Numbered from the stretch's first letter, positions 16,847-26,688 are shown. The stretch: 64,000 bases of DNA from Betaproteobacteria bacterium (GCA_016705475.1 JADIYD010000014.1:62001-126000); one strand, 5' to 3'. The notes: generated by a model not told the origin, from the letters alone. Numbers and translations: made by a program.

Positions 16847-16896
16847 TTGGGGCGACTGATGGGGCTCGAACCCACGACAACCGGAATCACAATCCG
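16847..16896. repeat. attR core within tRNA-His
   Basis: 50 bases identical to 3525-3574, ending in the anticodon stem of the intact tRNA-His gene. Insertion here keeps the tRNA functional. Confidence 0.92.
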
Positions 16897-16924
16897 GGAC
16901 TCTACCAACTGAGCTACAGCCGCC
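16848..16924 (-). tRNA. tRNA-His (GTG)
   Basis: Complete cloverleaf on the minus strand with encoded CCA. The anticodon loop is TTGTGAT (anticodon GTG). The extra 5' G(-1) pairs with C73, the hallmark of tRNA-His. It is the integration target of the element. The 16925-17077 gap holds its promoter region and the tig leader. Confidence 0.96.
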
Positions 16925-17077
16925 ACTGAAGAAGGCGCGCATTGTACAAAACTCCAAAGCGTCTGTCTACAGGCATTAACGCCCATCCTGAGTGTTAGGC
17001 AGAAGCATCCGGCATTCGACCTGCCGTGATATTATTGTCCGCTTTATTTTTCGGCTCCGAAGTCACAAGGAACTCTC

Positions 17078-18382
17078 ATGGAAGCAACTACTGCACAAGC
17101 TAACGAACTTGAACGCCGCATCGACCTCTCCATCGCCATTGCCGATGTCGAAAAGGTCATGGAACAGCGCCTGAAGCGCATGGGCAAGAATATGAAGGTA
17201 CCTGGCTTCCGTCCGGGCAAGGTTCCGTTCAGCATCGTCAAGCAGCAGCATGGCGATCAGGCTCGCCACGAAGTGCTGTCCGAGGAACTCGACCGCGTTT
17301 TTGGTGAAACCGTCACCGAAAAGAAGATGCGTGTCGCCGGTTACCCACGCATTGAGCCGAAGACCACCGAAAGCACCACGCACATCGAGTTCTCGGCCAT
17401 TTTCGAGATCTATCCGGAATTCACCCCTGGCGACCTGTCGACCGCAGAAGTCGAACGTCCGATCCTCGAAGTCAGCGCCGCTGAAGTCGACAAGACCCTC
17501 GACATCCTGCGCAAGCAACGTGTTTCCTATGAAGATGCCGACCGCGCAGCCGCCAAGGAAGACCGCGTTGTCATCGATTTCCTCGGCAAGAAGGATGGCG
17601 TGCCGTTCCAGGGCGGTGAAGCCAAGGATTATCCGTTTGTTCTCGGCCAGGGCATGATGCTGCCCGATTTCGAAAACGCCGTTGAAGGCGCCAAGGCCGG
17701 TGATACCAAGACTTTTGATCTGACCTTCCCGGCCGATTACCACGCCAAGGATCTGGCCGGCCAGACAGTCCAGTTCGACGTCACCGTCAAGCAGGTGCAA
17801 GCCCCGGTACTGCCCGAACTCAACGCTGAGTTCGCTACCAGCATGGGTATCGCCGACGGCGACGTGACCAAGATGCGCACGGAGATTGAAACCAACCTCA
17901 AGCGCGAAGTGAAGCGCCGCATTGAAGGCAAGCTGAAGGATCAGGTCATGGAAGCCCTGATCAAGGTCAACCCGATCAACATCCCGACCTCGCTGGTTGA
18001 CATGGAAATCCAGCGCCTGATGCAGGCAGCCCGCCAGGACATGGAACAACGTGGCATGAAGGTCAAGGACATGCCAATCCAGCCGGAGTGGTTCGCCGAC
18101 CAGGCAAAGCGTCGTGTCACACTTGGCCTGATCCTTGCTGAAGTGGTGAAAACGGAGAAGCTTCAGGCAACCCCGGAACAGGTTCGCGCGATGGTTGAAG
18201 AAAACGCCCAAAGCTACGAGCATCCGGAAGAAGTCATCCGCTGGTACTACGCTCAACCGCAGCGCCTGCAGGAAGTTGAAGGCGTCGCTATTGAAAACAA
18301 CGTGGTTGCGTGGGTCCTGGGCAAAGCCAAGGTCACCGACAAGGCTGCAGTTTTTGATGAACTGATGGGTCAAAAGCAGTAA
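17078..18382 (+). CDS. tig: Trigger factor, ribosome-associated chaperone and prolyl isomerase
   Basis: 434 residues, normal length. The N-terminal ribosome-binding domain has the signature '[14 protein letters not shown]'. An FKBP-type isomerase domain follows in the middle ('[20 protein letters not shown]', '[17 protein letters not shown]'), then a helical chaperone domain ('[20 protein letters not shown]'). It binds nascent chains at the ribosome exit. AAGGAA precedes ATG 17078. First gene of tig-clpP-clpX-lon, the conserved protein quality-control cluster. Confidence 0.97.
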   Translation: MEATTAQANELERRIDLSIAIADVEKVMEQRLKRMGKNMKVPGFRPGKVPFSIVKQQHGDQARHEVLSEELDRVFGETVTEKKMRVAGYPRIEPKTTESTTHIEFSAIFEIYPEFTPGDLSTAEVERPILEVSAAEVDKTLDILRKQRVSYEDADRAAAKEDRVVIDFLGKKDGVPFQGGEAKDYPFVLGQGMMLPDFENAVEGAKAGDTKTFDLTFPADYHAKDLAGQTVQFDVTVKQVQAPVLPELNAEFATSMGIADGDVTKMRTEIETNLKREVKRRIEGKLKDQVMEALIKVNPINIPTSLVDMEIQRLMQAARQDMEQRGMKVKDMPIQPEWFADQAKRRVTLGLILAEVVKTEKLQATPEQVRAMVEENAQSYEHPEEVIRWYYAQPQRLQEVEGVAIENNVVAWVLGKAKVTDKAAVFDELMGQKQ

Positions 18383-18449
18383 TCCGGACCTTGTCGCGAA
18401 AACGACAATCGTCTTGAATGTAACGAAACGGCAACACACAAGGGCTGAC

Positions 18450-19079
18450 ATGAATTTCGACAACGCAAGCAACTGGGATCCACAGGCACTCGGCATGGTC
18501 CCCATGGTGGTAGAGCAGAGCGGCCGCGGTGAACGCGCGTACGACATCTATTCGCGCCTCCTCAAAGAGCGCGTGATTTTTCTTGTCGGCCCTGTCAACG
18601 ATGTGACGGCCAATCTGGTCGTCGCCCAGTTGCTGTTCCTCGAAGCAGAAAATCCGGACAAGGACATCTACTTCTACATCAACTCGCCGGGCGGCTCGGT
18701 GACTGCAGGGATGTCGATCTACGACACCATGCAGTTCATCAAGCCCGACGTTTCCACCCTCTGTATCGGCCAGGCCGCTTCGATGGGCGCGTTTCTGCTT
18801 AACGCCGGTGCCAAGGGCAAGCGTTTCGCCCTGCCGAATTCACGCGTCATGATTCACCAGCCGCTAGGCGGCTTCCAGGGCCAGGCCTCGGATATCGCCA
18901 TCCACGCCAAGGAAATCCTGTCCATTCGTGATCGCCTTAACCGCATCATGGCCGAACACAGCGGCCAGCCGCTGGAGCGCATCGAAAAAGACACCGATCG
19001 CGACAACTTTCTCTCGGCCGCTGAAGCTGCTGATTATGGTTTGATCGACAAGGTATTGTCCCGCCGCGACGCGGCCTGA
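18450..19079 (+). CDS. clpP: ATP-dependent Clp protease proteolytic subunit
   Basis: 209-residue serine protease that forms a 14-mer with ClpX or ClpA. The catalytic Ser is in '[14 protein letters not shown]', the His in '[14 protein letters not shown]', and the Asp near '[15 protein letters not shown]'. ATG 18450 has AGGG 5 nt upstream; a longer frame from TTG 18414 has no support. It lies 67 nt after tig and 14 nt before clpX, so the genes are probably co-transcribed. Confidence 0.97.
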   Translation: MNFDNASNWDPQALGMVPMVVEQSGRGERAYDIYSRLLKERVIFLVGPVNDVTANLVVAQLLFLEAENPDKDIYFYINSPGGSVTAGMSIYDTMQFIKPDVSTLCIGQAASMGAFLLNAGAKGKRFALPNSRVMIHQPLGGFQGQASDIAIHAKEILSIRDRLNRIMAEHSGQPLERIEKDTDRDNFLSAAEAADYGLIDKVLSRRDAA

Positions 19080-19093
19080 ACGGAGAGCGACAG

Positions 19094-20356
19094 ATGACCA
19101 AAGGCACCCCGGAAAAACTGCTCTATTGCTCCTTCTGCGGCAAGAGCCAGCACGAAGTCAAAAAGCTGATCGCCGGCCCGTCGGTGTTCATCTGCGACGA
19201 GTGCATTGCACTCTGCAACGATATTATTCGTGACGAGTTGCCCGAGGAAGCTGCCAAGGCGGGTCGTTCCGACCTGCCGACGCCGCGCGAAATCAGCTCC
19301 ATCCTCGACCAGTACGTCATCGGTCAGGAAGTAGCCAAGCGCATTCTCGCCGTGGCCGTCTACAACCATTACAAGCGCCTGCGTCACACCGCCAAAAATA
19401 CCGGCGAGGTGGAGCTCTCCAAGAGCAACATCCTGCTCATCGGCCCGACCGGCTCGGGCAAGACACTGCTCGCCCAAACGTTGGCCCGCATGCTCAATGT
19501 CCCCTTCGTCATGGCTGATGCCACGACGCTGACCGAAGCCGGCTATGTGGGTGAAGACGTCGAGAACATCATTCAGAAGTTGCTGCAAAAGTGTGATTAC
19601 GACGTCGAGAAGGCCCAGCAGGGCATCGTCTACATTGACGAAATCGACAAAATATCGCGCAAGTCCGATAACCCGTCCATCACTCGCGACGTGTCCGGTG
19701 AAGGCGTCCAACAAGCCCTGCTCAAGCTGATCGAAGGCACCACTGCCTCGATCCCGCCGCAAGGTGGCCGCAAGCACCCGAACCAGGACTTCGTGCAGGT
19801 TGATACGACCAATATTCTGTTTATCTGCGGTGGCGCATTTGCTGGCCTGGAAAAGGTCATCCAGAACCGCTCCCAGAAGGGTGGCATCGGCTTTGGTGCC
19901 GAGGTCAAGAGCAAGGATGACGGCAGGGCCGTCGGCAAGATTCTGCTCGAAACAGAACCCGAAGATCTCATCAAGTTCGGCCTCATCCCCGAACTGATTG
20001 GTCGCCTGCCGGTGGTCGCCACACTACAGGAACTGGAGGCGGATGCCCTCGTCCAGATTCTGACCGAACCGAAGAACGCGCTGGTCAAGCAATACCAGAA
20101 GCTGTTCAACATGGAAGATGTTGAACTGGAGATTCGTCCGGGGGCCCTTTCAGCCATCGCCAAGAAGGCGCTGGAACGTAAAACAGGGGCGCGCGGCCTG
20201 CGTTCGATCATGGAGCATGCTCTCCTTGATACGATGTACGAACTCCCGGGCATGGAGAATGTCGAAAAGGTGGTGATCGATGAAAACATGATCACCGGAG
20301 ACACCCCGCCACTGCTCATTTACGCCGATCAGCCAAAGGTTTCCGGCTCCAACTGA
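19094..20356 (+). CDS. clpX: Clp protease ATP-binding subunit ClpX
   Basis: 420-residue AAA+ unfoldase. The N-terminal C4 zinc domain is '[23 protein letters not shown]'; Walker A is '[12 protein letters not shown]', Walker B '[12 protein letters not shown]'. The 'GGIGFGAEV' segment supplies the IGF loop that docks on ClpP. It recognises and unfolds tagged proteins. Follows clpP by 14 nt; intact. Confidence 0.97.
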   Translation: MTKGTPEKLLYCSFCGKSQHEVKKLIAGPSVFICDECIALCNDIIRDELPEEAAKAGRSDLPTPREISSILDQYVIGQEVAKRILAVAVYNHYKRLRHTAKNTGEVELSKSNILLIGPTGSGKTLLAQTLARMLNVPFVMADATTLTEAGYVGEDVENIIQKLLQKCDYDVEKAQQGIVYIDEIDKISRKSDNPSITRDVSGEGVQQALLKLIEGTTASIPPQGGRKHPNQDFVQVDTTNILFICGGAFAGLEKVIQNRSQKGGIGFGAEVKSKDDGRAVGKILLETEPEDLIKFGLIPELIGRLPVVATLQELEADALVQILTEPKNALVKQYQKLFNMEDVELEIRPGALSAIAKKALERKTGARGLRSIMEHALLDTMYELPGMENVEKVVIDENMITGDTPPLLIYADQPKVSGSN

Positions 20357-20363
20357 GCCGGGT

Positions 20364-20391
20364 CTTGAATTGCGGTTCCCCGCCCCCACGT
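20364..20391 (+). promoter_or_regulatory. sigma-32 (heat-shock) promoter of lon
   Basis: CTTGAAT, 13 nt, then CCCCACGT match the RpoH consensus well. The start of transcription would be near 20397-20400, about 25 nt before the lon ATG. lon is a classical heat-shock gene. Confidence 0.6.
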
Positions 20392-20423
20392 AGGGGGCAC
20401 ATACCTATTTCAAAGGCATCGTA

Positions 20424-22838
20424 ATGTCGAACCCCAACACGCTCCCGGAAACTGTCGAACTGCCGCTGCTGCCGCTGCGCGACGTCGTCGTCTTCCCGCA
20501 CATGGTCATCCCGCTGTTTGTCGGCCGCCCGAAATCCATCAAGGCGCTCGAAATGGCCATGGAAGCTGGCAAGAACATCCTGCTGGTTGCCCAAAAATCA
20601 GCCGCCAAGGACGAACCGGAGCCGGAAGATCTCTATCGCATCGGCTGCATGGCCAACATCCTGCAGATGCTCAAACTGCCTGACGGCACCGTCAAGGTGT
20701 TGGTCGAAGGCACCCAGCGCGCCCGTGTCGAAGCCATCGAGGTGCAATCCTCGGTATTCATGGCGACTGCCGTTCCGCTGATCCAACCCGGGGTTGAAGA
20801 CCACGAGATCGAGGCCATGCGCCGCGCAGTGGTCGCCCAGTTCGACCAGTTCGTCAAACTGAACAAGAAAATTCCGCCGGAAGTGCTCTCTTCCATCGCC
20901 GGCATTGAGGACGCCGGTCGTCTGGCCGACACCATTGCTGCCCACCTGCCGTTAAAACTTGAGCAGAAGCAGGAAGTGCTGGAGATGGAAAGCATCCGCG
21001 ACCGCATCGATCGTCTGCTCTCCCAGCTCGAAGCCGAAATCGACATCCTTCAGGTCGAAAAGCGCATCCGTGGCCGCGTCAAGCGCCAGATGGAGAAGAG
21101 CCAGCGCGAGTACTACCTCAACGAGCAGGTCAAGGCCATCCAGAAGGAACTTGGCGAAGGCGAAGAAGGTGCCGACCTCGAGGAACTGGACAAGAAGATC
21201 AACGCTGCCGGCATGAGCAAGGAAGGTCTGGCCAAGGCACAGAGCGAGCTCAAGAAGCTCCGTCTGATGTCGCCGATGTCAGCCGAAGCCACCGTCGTGC
21301 GCAACTTCATCGAAACCTTGATCGGCCTTCCGTGGCGCAAGAAAACACGGATCAGCAAGGATCTGCGCGAAGCCGAAAAAGTCCTCGACAGCGACCATTA
21401 CGGGCTGGAGAAGGTGAAGGAACGCATCGTCGAGTATCTCGCCGTGCAGCAACGTGTCGACAAGGTCAAGGCCCCAATACTGTGCCTCGTTGGCCCTCCC
21501 GGTGTCGGCAAGACCTCGCTTGGCCAGTCGATTGCCAAGGCGACGAACCGCAAGTTCGTTCGCATGGCGCTTGGCGGCGTCCGTGACGAAGCAGAAATCC
21601 GCGGCCATCGCCGTACCTACATCGGCTCGATGCCGGGCAAGATACTGAGCAGCCTGACCAAGGTCGGCGTACGTAATCCGCTCTTCCTGCTCGACGAAGT
21701 CGACAAGCTCGGCCAGGACTTCCGTGGCGATCCCTCTTCTGCCCTGCTCGAAGTGCTCGATCCTGAACAGAACCACACCTTCCAGGACCATTACGTCGAG
21801 GTCGATTTTGACCTCTCCGACGTCATGTTCGTCGCCACCGCCAACACCCTGAACATCCCGGCCGCCCTGCTCGACCGCATGGAAGTCATCCGTCTGGCCG
21901 GCTACACGGAAGATGAGAAGGTCAACATCGCCATGCGTTATCTGCTGCCCAAGCAGATCAAGGCGAATGGTCTGAAGAAGACCGAAATTGCCGTGGCCGA
22001 CAGCGCCATTCGCGACATCGTCCGTTACTACACCCGCGAAGCCGGTGTGCGGGCGCTTGAACGCGAGATTTCAAAAATCTGCCGCAAGGTCGTCAAAACC
22101 CTGGTGCTGAAGAAGCGTGACACGAAGATTGCCGTCAATGCGCGCAATCTCGACAAATTCCTCGGTGTCCAGCGCTACAGCTTCGGCATGGCCGAGAAGG
22201 AAAACCAGGTTGGTCAGGTAACCGGCCTGGCCTGGACCGAAGTCGGCGGCGAACTGCTCACCATCGAATGTGCCATCATGCCAGGCAAGGGCAACATCCT
22301 GCGCACGGGCTCGCTGGGCGACGTCATGAAGGAATCCGTCGAGGCTGCCCGTTCCGTCGTGCGCGCCCGTGCACGTCGACTGGGCATCAAGGATGAGGCC
22401 TTCGAAAAGACCGACATTCATATCCACGTCCCTGAAGGCGCCACCCCCAAGGATGGCCCATCCGCTGGCAGTGCGATGACCACTGCCCTGGTGTCGTCCT
22501 ACACCGGCATTCCGGTTCGTTGCGATGTTTGCATGACTGGGGAGATCACCCTGCGTGGAGAAGTTCTGGCCATTGGCGGGCTCAAGGAGAAATTGCTGGC
22601 TGCCGTGCGCGGTGGATTGAAGACGGCACTGATCCCGGAAGAGAACGTCAAGGACCTCACCGAGATCCCCGACAACATCAAGAACAAGATCGAGATCGTT
22701 CCGGTCAAGTGGATCGACCAAGTGCTTGAACGCGCCCTGGAACGCATGCCGGAAGCCCTTCCGGAGCCTGCAGTCGCGGATTCTGCTGTTCAGTCTTCGG
22801 CTGATGCAGCCGCAGCATCGGCGGTGCTTACTCATTGA
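20424..22838 (+). CDS. lon: ATP-dependent protease La (Lon)
   Basis: 804 residues, usual length. The N-terminal LAN domain starts 'ELPLLPLRDVVVFPHMVIPL'. A coiled region precedes the AAA+ domain, which has Walker A 'GPPGVGKTSLGQ' and Walker B 'PLFLLDEVDKLG'. The C-terminal protease has a Ser-Lys dyad: Ser in 'KDGPSAGSAM' and Lys in 'IGGLKEKLLAA'. It degrades misfolded and regulatory proteins. A heat-shock-type promoter precedes it in the clpX-lon gap. The C-terminal 25 residues are an Ala/Ser-rich tail, common in betaproteobacterial Lon. Confidence 0.97.
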   Translation: MSNPNTLPETVELPLLPLRDVVVFPHMVIPLFVGRPKSIKALEMAMEAGKNILLVAQKSAAKDEPEPEDLYRIGCMANILQMLKLPDGTVKVLVEGTQRARVEAIEVQSSVFMATAVPLIQPGVEDHEIEAMRRAVVAQFDQFVKLNKKIPPEVLSSIAGIEDAGRLADTIAAHLPLKLEQKQEVLEMESIRDRIDRLLSQLEAEIDILQVEKRIRGRVKRQMEKSQREYYLNEQVKAIQKELGEGEEGADLEELDKKINAAGMSKEGLAKAQSELKKLRLMSPMSAEATVVRNFIETLIGLPWRKKTRISKDLREAEKVLDSDHYGLEKVKERIVEYLAVQQRVDKVKAPILCLVGPPGVGKTSLGQSIAKATNRKFVRMALGGVRDEAEIRGHRRTYIGSMPGKILSSLTKVGVRNPLFLLDEVDKLGQDFRGDPSSALLEVLDPEQNHTFQDHYVEVDFDLSDVMFVATANTLNIPAALLDRMEVIRLAGYTEDEKVNIAMRYLLPKQIKANGLKKTEIAVADSAIRDIVRYYTREAGVRALEREISKICRKVVKTLVLKKRDTKIAVNARNLDKFLGVQRYSFGMAEKENQVGQVTGLAWTEVGGELLTIECAIMPGKGNILRTGSLGDVMKESVEAARSVVRARARRLGIKDEAFEKTDIHIHVPEGATPKDGPSAGSAMTTALVSSYTGIPVRCDVCMTGEITLRGEVLAIGGLKEKLLAAVRGGLKTALIPEENVKDLTEIPDNIKNKIEIVPVKWIDQVLERALERMPEALPEPAVADSAVQSSADAAAASAVLTH

Positions 22839-22919
22839 TTTGCAAGGAAAGGATGCTGGCGTCGTAAGACCCTCGTCCTTTCCCTTGCCTGCACCTCTGT
22901 GTATTGTCCGAAAATCCGC

Positions 22920-22949
22920 TTGACACAAGGATTTCGCCGGATATATAAA
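22920..22949 (+). promoter_or_regulatory. sigma-70 promoter of the HU gene
   Basis: TTGACA (22920-22925), then 18 nt, then TATAAA (22944-22949): a near-consensus promoter about 52 nt before the hup ATG, fitting a very highly expressed gene. Confidence 0.7.
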
Positions 22950-23001
22950 TCCGTCCTCGCAAAGTTTTCACCACTCCAAATCCATCCATTAGGGGACCAA
23001 A

Positions 23002-23274
23002 ATGAACAAGACTGAACTGATCGACTCCATCGCCACCCAGGCCGATATTTCCAAGGCAGCTGCCGGTCGTGCACTGGACGCCGCCGTTGAAACCATCAAG
23101 GCTGCCCTCAAGGCCGGCGATACCGTCAATCTGATCGGCTTCGGCACTTTCTACGTAGGCGAGCGCGCTGCCCGCACCGGCCGCAACCCGCGCACCGGCA
23201 AGACGCTGGAAATCAAGGCGGCCAAGTCGCCGAAATTCCGCGCTGGCAAGGGTCTGAAGGACTCCTGCAACTAA
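23002..23274 (+). CDS. hupB: DNA-binding protein HU-beta
   Basis: 90-residue histone-like protein: '[20 protein letters not shown]', then the family signature around '[20 protein letters not shown]' with the minor-groove Pro in '[18 protein letters not shown]'. Forms dimers that bend and compact DNA. AGGGGA stands before the ATG and a near-consensus promoter lies upstream. The lon-hupB order is conserved in proteobacteria. Confidence 0.96.
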   Translation: MNKTELIDSIATQADISKAAAGRALDAAVETIKAALKAGDTVNLIGFGTFYVGERAARTGRNPRTGKTLEIKAAKSPKFRAGKGLKDSCN

Positions 23275-23365
23275 TTCGTTTTAACCGCGCAACGCCTTAC
23301 GACAAGCTTCGGAAAATGCAAATGCACTACCCGGCAAAATCAACCAAAGTTTGCGCTGATAAACA

Positions 23366-23441
23366 GGGTGCTTAGCTCAGTTGGTAGAGCGTCGCCCTTA
23401 CAAGGCGAATGTCGGGGGTTCGAACCCCTCAGCACCCACCA
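23366..23441 (+). tRNA. tRNA-Val (TAC)
   Basis: 76-nt cloverleaf with encoded CCA: acceptor GGGTGCT/AGCACCC, anticodon loop CTTACAA (anticodon TAC), T-loop GGTTCGAACCC. Followed by a terminator. Confidence 0.96.
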
Positions 23442-23462
23442 AACGCCTGAGCACGAAGCTGG

Positions 23463-23490
23463 AACCCCGCCCACACAGCGGGGTTTTTGT
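23463..23490 (+). terminator. Terminator after tRNA-Val
   Basis: AACCCCGC / GCGGGGTT stem with 7-nt loop followed by TTTGTTTG. Confidence 0.85.
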
Positions 23491-23504
23491 TTGATAATAC
23501 GGCC

Positions 23505-24383
23505 ATGAAGATCGCCAGCACACCAGACGACCACGATAAAAAAGGCGATGCACTCAAGTCGCAACGCTTTCAGATGCTGGCCGATATTGCCAAGGAGTTA
23601 TCGGGCGAGGTTGTTTTTCCGACCTATTTCGACGCTGTGCTCCGGCTGCGCAAGATTCTGAATGACCCTGACCTGAGCATGGCAGATATCGCCCACGCCG
23701 TCGCGGTCGAGCCCCTGATATCAGCCAAGCTGCTGCAATTGGCCAATTCTGCGGCCTTCAATACGGGTGGCAAGCAACTGGTGGACCTCAAGTCGGCCAT
23801 CACCCGTCTTGGATTGAATTCCGTCAGAACGACAGCACTGTCCATTGTGATGACCCAGTTGATGCGCGCCAAGGGAATGGCAGATTTTTCGGAGCTTACC
23901 CATTCGCTTTGGGAGCACTCGATCACGACAGCAGCAGCGGCCAATATTGTCGCCCGCAAACTCTCCCGCCAGAACCCTGAGGAAGCCATGCTGGCCGGCC
24001 TGATTCATGATCTCGGTGCGTTCTACATGCTTTATCGCGCCACGCAGTATGACGAGTTGCGCCATCGCCCGGACACCATCAAGTACCTGATCATCCAGTG
24101 GCATGAAAGCATTGGTGTTTCGCTACTCAACGCCCTTGGACTACCCGAGGAGATCGTTGAGTCCACGATCGACCATGATCACATGCGACCGACCCCGACA
24201 ACCATCCGCAATCTGTCGGATATTGTCTATGTCGCCAATATGCTCAGCGGCGGGCATTTCGAATGGCTGATGCAGGACCAGCCTGAAATACCCGCTGAAA
24301 TGAATATTCTGGAAGAAAAATACGGGCACTTGCGTCCGGAAATCGATGCACTGGCAGCCGAGATGCGTAGCAGTTTCGCCTGA
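23505..24383 (+). CDS. HDOD-domain signalling protein
   Basis: 292-residue protein, mostly one HDOD domain (an HD-related domain without most metal ligands). Core motifs are 'VVFPTYFDAVLRLRKILNDP', 'EPLISAKLLQLANSAAF', 'DLKSAITRLGLNSVRTTALS', 'LWEHSITTAAAANIVARKL' and 'AMLAGLIHDLGAFYML'. HDOD proteins act in signalling and stress control, usually without known enzymatic activity. ATG 23505 follows the terminator hairpin of tRNA-Val closely, so the promoter may overlap the tRNA gene or its terminator. Convergent with trmJ, 6 nt apart. Confidence 0.85.
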   Translation: MKIASTPDDHDKKGDALKSQRFQMLADIAKELSGEVVFPTYFDAVLRLRKILNDPDLSMADIAHAVAVEPLISAKLLQLANSAAFNTGGKQLVDLKSAITRLGLNSVRTTALSIVMTQLMRAKGMADFSELTHSLWEHSITTAAAANIVARKLSRQNPEEAMLAGLIHDLGAFYMLYRATQYDELRHRPDTIKYLIIQWHESIGVSLLNALGLPEEIVESTIDHDHMRPTPTTIRNLSDIVYVANMLSGGHFEWLMQDQPEIPAEMNILEEKYGHLRPEIDALAAEMRSSFA

Positions 24384-24389
24384 ACCGGA

Positions 24390-25151
24390 TCAGCCCTTGC
24401 GGCCGTGCCCGGTCTTGACCTGGGTAGATGCCAGGACGCCGCGCAGGATGTTGATTTCATCCTTCTCCAGACGAACCCTGCCAAACAAACGGCGCAGCTT
24501 TGGCAGCAAGCGCCCTGGCTGCTCGGGATTGAAAAACCCGGTCTGAGTCATCACCGCTTCCAGATGAGAATACAACCCTTCCACCTCATCATGCGTTGCC
24601 GCTGGCGAAACAAATGGCGTTACGCCCTGCTCGACAACCGGCGGCTGCTCGCCATAGGCCGCCATTCTGCATTCGTAGCTAAGAACCTGAACAGCAGATC
24701 CCAGATTCAGCGAACTGAACTCGGGATTGGTTGGAATCGTCACCGCAGCTTGGCAATGGAGAATTTCATCGTTGCTCAGACCAACCGTCTCATTCCCGAA
24801 GACAAGGGCAACTTCACCGTGCTCTGCTTCGGCGATCAGTCGAGCAACCGTTTCGCGTGGCGCTCCGATAACGGGTCCGATATCGCGCTGGCGCGCCGAT
24901 AGAGCCACAACAAACGATGCGCCGACCAACGCCTCTTTGAGCGACGAAGTGATTTTCGCCCTTTGCAGCACGTCGACCGCAGAAGTCGCCCGGGCATCAG
25001 CCTCCGGATCAGGAAACTGCTTGGGCTCCACCAGATAGAGATTGGACAAGCCCATCGTCTTCATCGCTCGCGCTGCCGCGCCAATATTGCCCGGGTGGCT
25101 GGTTCGGCAGAGGACTACTCTGATACGTGAAAGGAGGACTTCAGGGTTCAT
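24390..25151 (-). CDS. trmJ: tRNA (cytidine/uridine-32-2'-O)-methyltransferase TrmJ
   Basis: 253-residue SPOUT methyltransferase that 2'-O-methylates position 32 of several tRNAs using S-adenosylmethionine. Motifs are the N-terminal '[20 protein letters not shown]', motif 2 '[15 protein letters not shown]' and motif 3 '[16 protein letters not shown]', which form the trefoil knot. Divergent from suhB with a 66-nt gap, a common arrangement in betaproteobacteria. Confidence 0.94.
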   Translation of the reverse strand: MNPEVLLSRIRVVLCRTSHPGNIGAAARAMKTMGLSNLYLVEPKQFPDPEADARATSAVDVLQRAKITSSLKEALVGASFVVALSARQRDIGPVIGAPRETVARLIAEAEHGEVALVFGNETVGLSNDEILHCQAAVTIPTNPEFSSLNLGSAVQVLSYECRMAAYGEQPPVVEQGVTPFVSPAATHDEVEGLYSHLEAVMTQTGFFNPEQPGRLLPKLRRLFGRVRLEKDEINILRGVLASTQVKTGHGRKG

Positions 25152-25217
25152 GGTGTAAAATTCGGTCTTTCAAATATAGATAGGGCTGCTTCGGCCGCCC
25201 GTCAGCTCTTTAAGCTC

Positions 25218-26030
25218 ATGCATCCAACTCTGAATATCGCTGTCAAAGCAGCGCGTCGTGCCGGCCAGATCATCAATCGCGCCTCCAACGACCTCGACCT
25301 GCTCAAAGTCACCACCAAGCAGCCCAATGACTTCGTTACCGAGGTCGACAAGGCCGCCGAAGCAGCGATCATCGAAGTCCTGATGGAGGCCTATCCAGGC
25401 TACGGCATTCTAGCAGAGGAGTCCGGCGAGACCGCCGGCAAGAGCAGCAACGAAGCAGACTACCAGTGGATCATCGATCCACTCGATGGCACAACCAACT
25501 TCATTCACGGCATGCCGCAGTACGCCGTCTCAATTGCTCTGGCCAAGGCTGGCGTCATCGAGCAAGCAGTCGTTTTCGACCCCAACCGTAACGAGCTATT
25601 CACTGCCAGCAAAGGTGCGGGCGCCTTCCTGAACGAACGCCGCATCCGCGTTTCCAAACGCAACAAGCTGCAGGACTCGCTGATCGGAACCGGCTTCCCG
25701 TACCGCATGTTTGATCACATCGACACCTACCTCGCGATCTTCAAGGAATTGGCCCAGAAGACTGCCGGTCAGCGTCGTCCAGGTGCTGCCTCTCTCGACC
25801 TTGCGTACGTCGCCTGCGGCCGTTATGACGGCTTCTGGGAATTCGGCCTCTCGCCATGGGATATGGCAGCAGGCGCCCTGCTGATCTCGGAAGCTGGCGG
25901 CCTCGTCAGCGATCTGCGCGGCGACGCGAACTATCTGGAAACCGGGAATCTGATAGCCGGAACTCCCAAGGTTTTTGCACCGCTACTAAAGCTGGTCCAA
26001 GACAAGCTCCCGGATACCATCCGCGGCTAG
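25218..26030 (+). CDS. suhB: Inositol-1-monophosphatase SuhB
   Basis: 270-residue Mg-dependent phosphatase. Metal-site motifs are 'GILAEESGE', '[17 protein letters not shown]' and '[17 protein letters not shown]'. In proteobacteria SuhB also takes part in rRNA antitermination complexes (family knowledge). Standard length. Followed by a strong terminator at 26054-26079. Confidence 0.95.
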   Translation: MHPTLNIAVKAARRAGQIINRASNDLDLLKVTTKQPNDFVTEVDKAAEAAIIEVLMEAYPGYGILAEESGETAGKSSNEADYQWIIDPLDGTTNFIHGMPQYAVSIALAKAGVIEQAVVFDPNRNELFTASKGAGAFLNERRIRVSKRNKLQDSLIGTGFPYRMFDHIDTYLAIFKELAQKTAGQRRPGAASLDLAYVACGRYDGFWEFGLSPWDMAAGALLISEAGGLVSDLRGDANYLETGNLIAGTPKVFAPLLKLVQDKLPDTIRG

Positions 26031-26053
26031 GCAATCGGCAGATCACGAAATGC

Positions 26054-26079
26054 AAAAAAGCGCCTTCAGGCGCTTTTTT
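26054..26079. terminator. Bidirectional terminator after suhB
   Basis: AAAAAAGCGCC-TTCA-GGCGCTTTTTT: a perfect stem with A-run and T-run. From here to 26240 no gene is seen. Confidence 0.9.
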
Positions 26080-26245
26080 CATGCTCATCTCTGACCAGCG
26101 GAATTTCGTCAACGGTGTGGCCGGACCATCAATCAGATAGACATGTGTTGCACCCAATTCGGGGTAGCCACATGCTGTTTTGCGAGAATACCCCGCCAAC
26201 CGACTCAGGCATTGTGCAGTTGATGGGTATGGCGATGGGTACAAC

Positions 26246-26270
26246 AAAAAAGCGCCCCGAAAGGCGCTTT
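26246..26270 (-). terminator. Terminator of tRNA-Ser
   Basis: AAAGCGCC / GGCGCTTT stem (26249-26270) with a T-run on the minus strand, 13 nt beyond the tRNA end. Confidence 0.8.
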
Positions 26271-26283
26271 AATTGGTGTGTTC

Positions 26284-26374
26284 TGGCGGAGGAGGCGGGA
26301 TTCGAACCCGCGGTAGGGGATTACCCTACACACGCTTTCCAGGCGTGCGACTTAAACCACTCATCCACCCCTCC
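26284..26374 (-). tRNA. tRNA-Ser (GGA)
   Basis: 91-nt class II tRNA with long variable arm and encoded CCA. The anticodon loop is CTGGAAA (anticodon GGA); the acceptor GGAGGGG pairs with CTCCTCC. Confidence 0.95.
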
Positions 26375-26409
26375 GGAAGCCGCGCATTGTAGCAGAAGCG
26401 GCCGAATGG

Positions 26410-26679
26410 TCAAACAAACTTTCGGATAAAAGCGAGGCCAAGCCAGAGTAGCAGGACAATCGCAAAGGTGAATATGCCGACGAGTGCACCATTTGCTGAA
26501 CGCGGCAAAAATATCGCACCAATCCGGCGAGGCGCTTCAGTAATGAGGGAAAACAGTTGGTAGACCCGATTGCCGGCCCGCTGCCGGCCGGCTATCAGAT
26601 AGAGAACGCCTTGCCCGAGAAGACACAGGCCCAGCATTTCAAGAATTGCCCGTAGCGCACTGATCAGGAAAAGGCTCAC
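26410..26679 (-). CDS. Conserved small membrane protein of the symporter block
   Basis: 89 residues with two hydrophobic segments ('ILEMLGLCLLGQGVLYLIAG' and 'ALVGIFTFAIVLLLWLGLAF') separated by a basic stretch, so probably two membrane helices with a cytoplasmic loop. The start codon is GTG. It is the last gene of the minus-strand block, 9 nt after the DUF4212 gene. No known function; association with the symporter suggests an accessory role. Confidence 0.65.
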   Translation of the reverse strand: MSLFLISALRAILEMLGLCLLGQGVLYLIAGRQRAGNRVYQLFSLITEAPRRIGAIFLPRSANGALVGIFTFAIVLLLWLGLAFIRKFV

Positions 26680-26688
26680 AGGGAACGT

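Larger units (their letters stand above)
3525..16896. mobile_element. Integrative element in tRNA-His
   Basis: The element is bounded by a perfect 50-bp direct repeat (3525-3574 and 16847-16896) that is the 3' two thirds of tRNA-His. The intact tRNA is at the right end and the partial copy at the left. A tyrosine integrase starts 160 bp inside the left end. The cargo is HigBA, an orphan gene, an HTH protein, a truncated primase, IS21, a HAF-repeat gene, two small genes, yjfB, ArdC, a Sak annealing protein and a YqaJ exonuclease. There are no conjugation or virion genes, so it is a mobilisable or decayed element rather than a full ICE or prophage. The flanking genes (PEP-CTERM gene and tig) would be neighbours of tRNA-His without it. 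Confidence 0.9.

Noticed and set aside
18407..18450. Heat-shock promoter before clpP
   Set aside because: CTTGAA is present but no CCCCAT-like element follows at the right distance.
17063..18547. 494-codon minus-strand frame
   Set aside because: Antisense to tig and the start of clpP; shadow.
23340..23564. 74-codon minus-strand frame
   Set aside because: It reads through tRNA-Val and its terminator in antisense.
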